From: an uncultured Alistipes sp.
GTDB taxonomy: Bacteria; Bacteroidota; Bacteroidia; Bacteroidales; Rikenellaceae
Assembly: GCA_904502075.1 (NCBI GenBank)
Contig: CAJGDL010000108.1
Span: 1 to 5,374, forward strand
DNA: 5,374 nt
Reading direction: 5' to 3'
Every line of letters begins with the position of its first letter. Position 1 is the first letter of the stretch. The notes under the pieces are model-generated. The model searched no databases. It had not been told where the DNA came from and worked only from the letters and a program-made list of their open reading frames with translations. Made by a program: the position numbers and the translations under genes. Shown piece by piece: positions 1 to 4,117 of the stretch.

Positions 1-75
1 AGTGATCGTGTTGTTACCCTCCGAGCAGGCGAAGAGCAGGGTGGCTGCGGCCACGAAAAGGATTAGTTTACGCAT
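1..75 (-). CDS. N-terminus of a cobalamin-regulated lipoprotein (partial)
   Basis: Only the first 25 codons are in the window; the gene continues past position 1. The start reads MRKLILFVAAATLLFAC followed by SEGNNTIT. This is a lipoprotein signal peptide: a basic n-region (R2, K3), a hydrophobic core from about residue 4 to 15, and a lipobox (L-F-A-C) with the lipidated cysteine at residue 17. Export and anchoring in an envelope membrane are therefore well supported. The mature function cannot be read from eight residues. The long leader carries a cobalamin riboswitch, so the inferred role is B12 or corrinoid acquisition. In Bacteroidales, such riboswitch-controlled lipoproteins include BtuG-type surface B12-binding proteins and other partners of BtuB; which one this is stays open. 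S18-E19 after the cysteine weakly resembles a surface-export signal but lacks the usual acidic run. ATG at 75 is chosen because it places the signal peptide correctly. No Shine-Dalgarno sequence is evident. Confidence 0.8.
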   Translation of the reverse strand, partial: MRKLILFVAAATLLFACSEGNNTIT

Positions 76-246
76 CGTTGTAAGTTTTTTAGTTAAACAA
101 AGTGTTCGTACTCCTGCAAACAGCGATGGGAAGCACACGACGATACGATGCAACCCCTCGCGGGCTTTGCATTTGGATTTTCAACTTACAACCTTGGCGT
201 TTCGTTCAAAGAAAGCGGAAAAGTGTCATTTGACCTCGAGCCCATA

Positions 247-288
247 ACCTGCAGGCTGAAAATCCGTATGCAAGTGCATGGGGCAGGT
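247..288 (-). promoter_or_regulatory. Candidate switching hairpin of the B12 leader
   Basis: On the minus strand, ACCTGC at the 3' end of the B12 box (288-283) is exactly complementary to GCAGGT at 252-247. A small ATGC/GCAT hairpin can form in the loop. Pairing here would pull apart the 3' edge of the aptamer, so it is a plausible alternative structure for the unbound state. No U-tract follows, so a transcription terminator is not indicated. The rest of the leader (76-246) contains one further imperfect hairpin near 140-165 and no gene that I can support. Confidence 0.4.
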
Positions 289-460
289 CTTCTGACTTGT
301 TCCTTTCGTGGCGCCTTCCCAATCCCCGGGGGATCAGTGGCAAAGAGTGCAACGAAATCAAACTCCTTGATGAGTTGGAACTCACAGCAGCAGGTACTGT
401 TCCGGATTCGCACCGGATTCCCTTTTCATTCTCGGCAACGCATGGTCGCCTCGAAACCCT
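272..460 (-). promoter_or_regulatory. Cobalamin (adenosylcobalamin-class) riboswitch
   Basis: Read on the minus strand, the conserved elements of the cobalamin aptamer occur in the right order. A 5' hairpin (GGCGAC pairing with GTTGCC, about 435-451) is followed by the conserved core GGGAATCCGGTGCGAATCC and its continuation (402-422). Then come the CTGCTGCTGTGAG segment (about 383-395), GCCACTG (335-341), GGGAAGGCGCC (310-320) and the B12 box AGTCAGAAGACCTGCC (282-297). This family folds on binding a cobalamin and usually represses downstream B12-uptake or B12-synthesis genes. The regulated gene is the lipoprotein starting at 75. About 200 nt separate the aptamer from that start and would hold the expression platform. 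The extent is estimated from the motifs, so the ends are accurate to about 10 nt. Open reading frames across this stretch on either strand look spurious. Confidence 0.95.
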
Positions 461-471
461 TCTTGCTGATG

Positions 472-502
472 CAAAGGTAAGCGATATAATTCAAAATTCA
501 AA
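472..502 (-). promoter_or_regulatory. Promoter of the riboswitch-lipoprotein transcript
   Basis: Minus strand. A -7 box TACCTTTG (479-472) is an exact match to the Bacteroidetes consensus TAnnTTTG. A -33 box TTTG (502-499) lies exactly 19 bp upstream. The -33 box is contributed by a heptamer repeat tract. The expected transcription start is around 465-468, just before the riboswitch aptamer, giving a leader of roughly 390 nt before the lipoprotein start. Confidence 0.85.
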
Positions 503-519
503 ATTCAAAATTCAAAATT
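488..519. repeat. Left arm of a 32-bp perfect inverted repeat, (AATTCAA)x4
   Basis: Four perfect tandem copies of AATTCAA (488-515) plus AATT. The tract is exactly the reverse complement of 613-644, with 93 bp between the arms. On the minus strand it supplies TTTG every 7 bp, one copy of which is the -33 box of the riboswitch promoter. The interval 520-612 contains a 15-bp palindrome, CCTTTAATATAAAGG (548-562), and no gene. Confidence 0.9.
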
Positions 520-612
520 TTCCCCTTGGAGTCGATTTTTTTCGATACCTTTAATATAAAGGGAGTACTTACCCTCTAATCTTGGAGGAGATCCGATCTT
601 GGGTGCTAAAAT

Positions 613-644
613 AATTTTGAATTTTGAATTTTGAATTTTGAATT
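613..644. repeat. Right arm of the 32-bp inverted repeat, (TTGAATT)x4
   Basis: AATT followed by four perfect copies of TTGAATT (617-644), the exact reverse complement of 488-519. The tract ends six bases before the -7 box of rsmA and provides TTTG tetramers at 9, 16, 23 and 30 bp from it. None falls at the usual 19-21 bp spacing. Confidence 0.9.
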
Positions 645-649
645 TTTCG

Positions 650-657
650 TATCTTTG
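650..657 (+). promoter_or_regulatory. -7 promoter element of rsmA
   Basis: TATCTTTG matches TAnnTTTG exactly and ends 8 bp before the rsmA ATG, so the transcript should have a leader of only a few nucleotides or none. The nearest upstream TTTG copies are at 16 bp (630-633) and 23 bp (623-626), so the -33 spacing is not ideal. Confidence 0.7.
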
Positions 658-665
658 CCTTCGCT

Positions 666-1457
666 ATGAGTGAAGTACGCGCTAAAAAGGCCTTGGGCCA
701 ACACTTTTTGGTCGATCTGAATATCGCCCGCAAGATTTGTTATTCGCTCTCGGGCGGGACAGAAGAGGCTCCGGCTCCTACGTTGGAGGTGGGGTGCGGC
801 ATGGGTGTGCTCACCCGTTTTCTGCTCGAACGCGCCGATCTGGTCACCTACGGAGCCGAGATCGACTCGGAGAGCGTGGCCTATCTGCACGCCCACTATC
901 CCGAATTTTCGCCCCGCCTCATGGAGGGCGACTTCCTGAAGATGAACCTGCGCGAACTCTTTCCCGAGGGGCTGCGCGTGATCGGCAACTTCCCCTACAA
1001 CATCTCTTCGCAGATCTTCTTCAAGGTCTTGGAGAACCGCGACCTGATTCCCGAGTGTGTGGGGATGATTCAAAAGGAGGTGGCGGTGCGCTTGGCCGAG
1101 CCTCCTGGCTCGAAGGAGTATGGAATATTGAGTGTGCTGTTGCAGGCGTGGTACGATATCGAGTACCTCTTTACGGTGGGGGAATCGGTCTTCAATCCGC
1201 CACCGAAGGTGAAGAGTGCTGTGATTCGCCTCAAACGCAATGGGGTGGAGCGGTTGGCGTGCGACGAAGAGCTCTTTGTAAAGGTGGTGAAGGCCTCGTT
1301 CAATCAGCGTCGCAAGATGATCCGCAACTCGCTGAAAGCCGTCTTCGGAAACTTTGGCGGCGAGGAGCATCCCTTCTTCTCGAAACGTGCAGAACAGCTT
1401 TCGGTGGCCGATTTTGTGGCCCTGACGCAGTGGGTCGCCACTGCCATCAAGGGGTAA
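666..1457 (+). CDS. rsmA: 16S rRNA dimethyladenosine transferase RsmA/KsgA
   Basis: Uses S-adenosylmethionine to dimethylate the two adjacent adenines in the 3'-terminal hairpin of 16S rRNA (A1518 and A1519 in E. coli), a late step and checkpoint of small-subunit assembly in the cytoplasm. The 263-residue length is normal for the family. Visible motifs are the N-terminal KKALGQHFL (7-15), SAM-binding motif I LEVGCGMGVLT (40-50), acidic motif II AEID (64-67), motif III EGDFL (87-91), catalytic motif IV GNFPYNISS (107-115) and the C-terminal-domain signature FNQRRKMIRNSL (212-223). Motif IV has NFPY in place of the commoner NLPY, a conservative change. The ATG at 666 places the KKALGQHFL block at the usual distance from the N-terminus and follows a consensus -7 box by 8 bp, so translation is probably leaderless or nearly so. 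The gene stands alone: a strong terminator follows within 55 bp of the stop. Confidence 0.97.
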   Translation: MSEVRAKKALGQHFLVDLNIARKICYSLSGGTEEAPAPTLEVGCGMGVLTRFLLERADLVTYGAEIDSESVAYLHAHYPEFSPRLMEGDFLKMNLRELFPEGLRVIGNFPYNISSQIFFKVLENRDLIPECVGMIQKEVAVRLAEPPGSKEYGILSVLLQAWYDIEYLFTVGESVFNPPPKVKSAVIRLKRNGVERLACDEELFVKVVKASFNQRRKMIRNSLKAVFGNFGGEEHPFFSKRAEQLSVADFVALTQWVATAIKG

Positions 1458-1501
1458 TCCGATGTTGTTGAAAATTCGCCAAGCCATTGAGTTCGGCGGA
1501 G

Positions 1502-1551
1502 AAAAAACAGAGCGAGGAGGTTGCAAATGCAGCCTCCTCGCTCCGTTTTTT
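1502..1551. terminator. Bidirectional intrinsic terminator between rsmA and the small convergent gene
   Basis: A 15-bp stem, GAGCGAGGAGGTTGC (1510-1524) with GCAGCCTCCTCGCTC (1529-1543), closes a four-base AAAT loop; the only non-Watson-Crick pair is one G-T wobble. It is flanked by A6 (1502-1507) and T6 (1546-1551), so it can terminate transcription from either side. It lies 52 bp after the rsmA stop and directly abuts the stop codon of the minus-strand gene ending at 1552. Confidence 0.93.
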
Positions 1552-1710
1552 CTATCCTCTCCTTTTGGGTGGATCCATTCGTTCGTCGTAGACATAGTCG
1601 TGGAAGCGATCCGTGTAGCGTTGATTTTGACGAATCCTTCTCAGGTGCAGCATCAGCACAATAAGGATGCTGCACACGAATACTCCGATCATAAATAGTA
1701 TAAATTCCAT
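1552..1710 (-). CDS. 52-residue single-pass membrane protein, function unknown
   Basis: A short gene of 52 codons plus TAG. The product starts MEFILFMIGVFVCSIL. An uninterrupted hydrophobic stretch covers about residues 3-21 and is immediately followed by a basic cluster (H22, R24, R25, R27). The last 30 residues are polar, rich in Arg, Asp and Tyr, and end PPKRRG. By the positive-inside rule the helix would have its N-terminus outside and the charged tail in the cytoplasm; this is inference. I do not recognise the family. Support for a real gene comes from the clean membrane-plus-tail design, from a stop codon directly abutting a bidirectional terminator, and from a promoter-like sequence 87 bp upstream of the ATG. 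M7 is an alternative start, but it would shorten the helix. The product could act as an accessory subunit of a membrane complex, or it could be a false call. Confidence 0.65.
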   Translation of the reverse strand: MEFILFMIGVFVCSILIVLMLHLRRIRQNQRYTDRFHDYVYDERMDPPKRRG

Positions 1711-1787
1711 CTCACAATACGGTTTGGGGAGAATGGAGAGCCAATACCCCCTCCTATTGTTAAAAATTTTTAAAATTCATCAACCTT

Positions 1788-1831
1788 AGCGTTGTACAAA
1801 ATTAAATGATTTTTTTGAGAAAAACAACGCT
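1788..1831. repeat. Inverted repeat enclosing the minus-strand promoter (operator candidate)
   Basis: AGCGTTGT (1788-1795) and ACAACGCT (1824-1831) are perfect 8-bp complements separated by 28 bp. The distal arm covers the presumed -33 box and the proximal arm covers the presumed start site, with the -7 box between them. This layout suits a DNA-binding regulator acting on the small membrane protein gene. An RNA hairpin on the plus strand is the alternative reading. Confidence 0.4.
1797..1828 (-). promoter_or_regulatory. Probable promoter of the small membrane protein gene
   Basis: Minus strand. TAATTTTG (1804-1797) is an exact TAnnTTTG match. GTTG (1828-1825), 20 bp upstream, is a three-out-of-four match to the -33 TTTG. 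Transcription would begin near 1791, giving a leader of about 80 nt. That leader contains an AGGAGGGGG run (about 1746-1754), too far from the ATG to act as its ribosome binding site. Confidence 0.5.
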
Positions 1832-1905
1832 TGCGAGCAGTAAATCGATGGGAAAACGCTATTTTTTATCTATTGGCCCTTTTTTGCTCTCCGCTCAGCG
1901 TTCTT

Positions 1906-1968
1906 TTACCACCTTACGGGCCTGCCCCTCCTTTTTTGGCAGGCCCTTTGCAAGGGGTGGGGTGGTAA
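1906..1968. repeat. Nested inverted repeat, possible structured RNA or terminator-like element
   Basis: An inner perfect 9-bp stem, GGGCCTGCC (1918-1926) with GGCAGGCCC (1938-1946), has an 11-base loop CCTCCTTTTTT. An outer perfect 8-bp stem, TTACCACC (1906-1913) with GGTGGTAA (1961-1968), encloses it. The G-rich stretch GGGGTGGGGTGG (1954-1965) overlaps the outer right arm. No U-tract follows the stem on either strand, so it is not a standard terminator. The surrounding interval 1832-2095 has no gene that I can support. Confidence 0.55.
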
Positions 1969-1999
1969 TTGGTTTGTTTAATGGCTCCTGCATTGAGGA

Positions 2000-2035
2000 A
2001 GATCCACCGCATGAAAAACTCCATGCGGTGGATCT
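2000..2035. repeat. Perfect 14-bp hairpin upstream of the hydrolase operon
   Basis: AGATCCACCGCATG (2000-2013) pairs perfectly with CATGCGGTGGATCT (2022-2035) around an eight-base loop. On the plus strand a pyrimidine-rich stretch follows (CGTTCTTCTCTTT, then CTCTTTTTC), so it could terminate a plus-strand transcript coming from the structured region at 1906-1968. The tail is not a clean U-run, so the terminator reading is tentative. Confidence 0.5.
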
Positions 2036-2095
2036 CGTTCTTCTCTTTAGCCTCTTTTTCTCTCAAGAGCCGAAGAGCCAGGGTGAAAAATAAAT

Positions 2096-2126
2096 TTTGA
2101 TTTTTCGATTTTGCACCCTAAATTTG
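2096..2126 (+). promoter_or_regulatory. Promoter of the hydrolase-dehydrogenase operon
   Basis: TTTG (2096-2099), exactly 19 bp, then TAAATTTG (2119-2126): both boxes match the Bacteroidetes consensus. Only four bases (CAAG) separate the -7 box from the ATG at 2131, so transcription should begin at or within a base or two of the start codon and the mRNA would be leaderless. Confidence 0.85.
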
Positions 2127-2130
2127 CAAG

Positions 2131-2925
2131 ATGAAACTCACCTTTCTCGGCACAGGAACTTCGCAGGGCGTCCCCGTCATCGGGTGTCGCTGTGTGGTTT
2201 GTTGCTCCAAGGATCCACGCAACAAACGGCTGCGCACAGCTGCCATGGTGGAGGTGCAGGGGGTAAGAATCGTGATCGATGCCGGCCCCGATTTTCGCTA
2301 CCAAATGCTCCGCACGGGGGTGCGCCACATCGATGCCATCCTCCTGACCCATGAGCATAAGGATCACATCGGAGGGCTGGATGATGTGCGTGCCTTCAAC
2401 TTCGTGGACTACCCCGAGAAGATCCACCGTATTCCGATCTACGGGGCCGACCACACCCTCTCGACCGTGCGCCGCGACTTTGCCTATGCCTTTGTCGAGG
2501 GGCGGCCACGCTACCGCGGGGTGCCGGAGATGGAGCTCGTGGAGGTCGATACCAACCTTCCCTTCGAGGTGAAGGGGATCGAGATCCTGCCGGTGGTGGG
2601 GGGCCATGCCCGCTTTCGTGTAACGGGTTACCGCCTCGGGGGCTTGGCCTACCTGACCGACTTTAAGTCGATCGCTTCCGAGGAGATCGAAAAGTTGCGG
2701 GGGGTGGAGGTTTTGGTGGTCAATGCCTTGCGTAAACGCCCCCACGATTCGCATTTCTCGCTGGCCGAGGCCCTCGACCTGATTCGCGAGGTGCGGCCCC
2801 AACGCGCCTACATCACCCACCAGTCGCACGACATGGGGCTTTATGCCGACCTGGAGCGCGAACTCCCCGAAGGGGTCTTTTCGGCTTATGATGGCTTGGA
2901 AATAGAGATAAACGATACAATATGA
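2131..2925 (+). CDS. PhnP-like metallo-beta-lactamase-fold hydrolase
   Basis: A 264-residue cytoplasmic metallohydrolase of the group containing PhnP (a phosphoribosyl cyclic phosphodiesterase) and related phosphodiesterases. The N-terminus FLGTGTSQGVPVIGC (5-19) is typical. The metal-binding motif THEHKDH (73-79) gives ligands H74, H76, D78 and H79; further expected ligands are H159, the bridging D177 in YLTD, and H230. A second zinc site like that of PhnP is also complete: C19, C21 and C24 plus H233, three residues after H230. The chemistry is therefore likely phosphodiester hydrolysis. The natural substrate is unknown, and no phosphonate genes are nearby, so the name phnP is not justified. 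The ATG at 2131 gives the canonical start and sits four bases after a consensus -7 box. The stop overlaps the next gene's ATG by four bases, indicating translational coupling. Confidence 0.92.
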   Translation: MKLTFLGTGTSQGVPVIGCRCVVCCSKDPRNKRLRTAAMVEVQGVRIVIDAGPDFRYQMLRTGVRHIDAILLTHEHKDHIGGLDDVRAFNFVDYPEKIHRIPIYGADHTLSTVRRDFAYAFVEGRPRYRGVPEMELVEVDTNLPFEVKGIEILPVVGGHARFRVTGYRLGGLAYLTDFKSIASEEIEKLRGVEVLVVNALRKRPHDSHFSLAEALDLIREVRPQRAYITHQSHDMGLYADLERELPEGVFSAYDGLEIEINDTI

Positions 2926-3737
2926 AAAGGTTTGATAACAAAGTGGTAATCGTTACCGGAGCCTCGTCGGGCATCGGTGAGGCGATGGCCTATGAATTTG
3001 CTGCTCGCGGGGCGCGTGTGGTGTTGGGTGCCCGTAGCGAAGATAAACTCAAGGAGGTGGCCGAAAAAATCCGTGCCACGGGAGCCGAGGCTGCCTGGTG
3101 TGCTTGTGATGTGGTGAAAGAGCAGGAGTGTAAACGCCTCATTGATACGGCGGTCGATCGTTTCGGAGGGGTGGATGTGCTGATTTGCAATGCCGGCCTC
3201 TCGATGCGTGCCATCTTCGACGAGGTGGACCTCTCGGTGCTCCATCGCCTCATGGATGTCAACTTCTGGGGGACGGTCAATTGCTGCAAGTTTGCCCTGC
3301 CTTACCTCCAACAGTCGAAGGGCTCGATCGTGGGCATCTCTTCGGTGGCCGGCCTCCACGGTCTGCCCGGCCGCACGGGCTATTCGGCCTCGAAATATGC
3401 CATGACCGGCTTCCTGGAGACCTTGCGCATCGAGAACCTCAAAAAGGGACTCCATGTGATGATCGCTTGCCCGGGATTCACCGCCTCCAATGTCCGTTTT
3501 TCGGCCCTCACGGCCGATGGCTCGCAGCAGGGGGCTACCCCGCGCAATGAGGGTAAGATGATGACCGCGGCCCAGGTCGCTCGCATCGTGGCCCAGGCTA
3601 CGGGCCGTCGCAAGCGTCTTTGCCTGATGGAGGCGGAGGGGCGTGCCACCCACTTTATCAAAAAGTTTGCCCCGGCCTTGTTGGATAAACTCTTCTATTG
3701 GGTGATGGCCAAGGAGCCGGATTCCCCCTTCAAGTAA
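2922..3737 (+). CDS. Classical short-chain dehydrogenase/reductase (SDR)
   Basis: A 271-residue NAD(P)-dependent oxidoreductase with a Rossmann fold. Cofactor motif TGASSGIG is at 12-19, R38 at the end of the second strand favours NADPH, D63-V64 contacts the adenine, and NAG is at 90-92. The catalytic tetrad is complete: N114, S141, Y154 and K158 (YSASK). PGF-T follows at 184-187. The C-terminal extension, about residues 243-271, contains a hydrophobic stretch (FAPALLDKLFYWVM) that could help membrane association, as in DHRS7-like relatives. The substrate cannot be deduced; a carbonyl on a lipid or other hydrophobic compound is possible. The gene overlaps the upstream hydrolase by ATGA, so the two are co-transcribed and probably translationally coupled. 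That pairing is the only contextual clue to function. The ATG at 2922 is chosen for this overlap and for the standard N-terminal length. A long foldback repeat begins at its stop codon. Confidence 0.93.
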   Translation: MKRFDNKVVIVTGASSGIGEAMAYEFAARGARVVLGARSEDKLKEVAEKIRATGAEAAWCACDVVKEQECKRLIDTAVDRFGGVDVLICNAGLSMRAIFDEVDLSVLHRLMDVNFWGTVNCCKFALPYLQQSKGSIVGISSVAGLHGLPGRTGYSASKYAMTGFLETLRIENLKKGLHVMIACPGFTASNVRFSALTADGSQQGATPRNEGKMMTAAQVARIVAQATGRRKRLCLMEAEGRATHFIKKFAPALLDKLFYWVMAKEPDSPFK

Positions 3738-3860
3738 TTTTTGATTTTATAGGGCATATTTTGCACCGCCTTGCTTGGGCCGAATGGGCAGTACGGGAAG
3801 TACAGCCCATCCGGCCCAATCTTCGTTGGCACAAAATCTGCTCCTCTAAAATCAAAAATT
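3736..3860. repeat. 125-bp imperfect palindrome (foldback element) after the SDR gene
   Basis: The whole interval is one large inverted repeat centred near 3797. Outer arms AATTTTTGATTTTA (3736-3749) and TAAAATCAAAAATT (3847-3860) are perfect complements. The middle arms are similar with small gaps (both carry an AGG..GCA.ATTTTG motif). The inner arms TTGGGCCG, ATGGGC and GTAC (3775-3794) pair with GTAC, GCCCAT and CGGCCCAA (3800-3819), with only two mismatched positions and a GGGAA loop. The left outer arm overlaps the last two bases of the SDR stop codon. It may act as a 3' hairpin or terminator for the operon, or be a miniature repeat element; there is no U-tract and no coding capacity. 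Confidence 0.75.
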
Positions 3861-3983
3861 GGGTGGTGTTGCTGAAAATCAAAAGTGGCGTTACGCCACC
3901 AACCCTTCCGGGGCTTGCTTCGTTAAGTAGAAACGGCGCATCAAGTTGCCAAAGGCAACGTGCCGTAAAATCAAAAATTGGGT
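3847..3983. repeat. Hairpin module bounded by 18-bp direct repeats
   Basis: TAAAATCAAAAATTGGGT occurs identically at 3847-3864 and 3966-3983, 119 bp apart; the first copy is also the right outer arm of the adjoining palindrome. A degenerate copy (TGAAAATCAAAAGTGG) starts near 3873. Between the repeats lie GTGGCG/CGCCAC (3885-3899) and a longer hairpin at 3933-3966: ACGGCGC pairs with GTGCCGT, enclosing GTTGCC, AAA and GGCAAC. Any reading frame through here looks like chance. Confidence 0.65.
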
Positions 3984-4021
3984 AGCGTATTGTGAGCCTG
4001 AAAAGGAAATTTGAATTCCAT

Positions 4022-4056
4022 TTCTGCCGTTTTGTCAGTCAAAATGGCAGGATTTT
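4022..4056 (+). terminator. Hairpin with a short U-tract upstream of dnaK
   Basis: TTCTGCCGTTTTG (4022-4034) pairs with CAAAATGGCAGGA (4040-4052) over 13 bp including two G-T wobbles, with a TCAGT loop, and is followed by TTTT (4053-4056). It could stop read-through from the upstream operon before dnaK. The T-run is short and the stem is partly AT, so terminator activity is tentative. Its left arm can alternatively pair with 4066-4079. Confidence 0.45.
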
Positions 4057-4110
4057 CCTCTCGGGCTGACAAAAAACGGACAAAACGCGGGAAAGCGGCA
4101 CAAAAAACGG
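4027..4110. repeat. Iterated ACAAAAAACGG-type motifs upstream of dnaK
   Basis: ACAAAAAACGG is present identically at 4069-4079 and 4100-4110. A close variant, ACAAAACGCGG, lies at 4080-4090, directly after the first. The spacings of 11 and 20 bp put all three near the same face of the helix. An inverted relative, CCGTTTTGTCAG (4027-4038), is complementary to 4066-4079 apart from a two-base bulge. The cluster ends 8 bp before the putative dnaK -7 box, so it may be a regulatory site. No CIRCE element (the HrcA operator) is visible. Confidence 0.5.
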
Positions 4111-4117
4111 TTTGGTA

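Noticed and set aside
148..480. Open frames on both strands across the B12 leader
   Set aside because: They lie over a clear cobalamin riboswitch, show no domain or sensible composition, and are best explained as chance frames in structured RNA.
488..519. CRISPR-like repeat array
   Set aside because: The units are 7 bp and contiguous with no spacers, so this is a simple tandem repeat.
606..1595. Long minus-strand frame opposite rsmA
   Set aside because: It is the antisense of rsmA with low-complexity His/Leu/Arg-rich content, and it runs through a terminator and an inverted repeat. rsmA has every family motif.
1954..1965. G-quadruplex at GGGGTGGGGTGG
   Set aside because: Only two runs of four G plus GG are present. 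A two-layer quadruplex is possible, but the same bases pair in the outer stem, so the evidence is too weak.
1806..2093. 95-codon plus-strand frame in the gap before the hydrolase
   Set aside because: It crosses both strong inverted repeats, has no promoter, and its composition reflects the hairpins.
1981..2100. 39-codon basic peptide frame starting MAPALRKIHRMKN on the plus strand
   Set aside because: About a third of it is the 14-bp hairpin, its end overlaps the -33 box of the hydrolase promoter, and no promoter precedes it. It could be reconsidered if conserved.
3885..3966. tRNA or other known structured RNA in the hairpin module
   Set aside because: No cloverleaf, T-loop sequence or CCA-compatible acceptor stem can be assembled, and the hairpins are simple stems.
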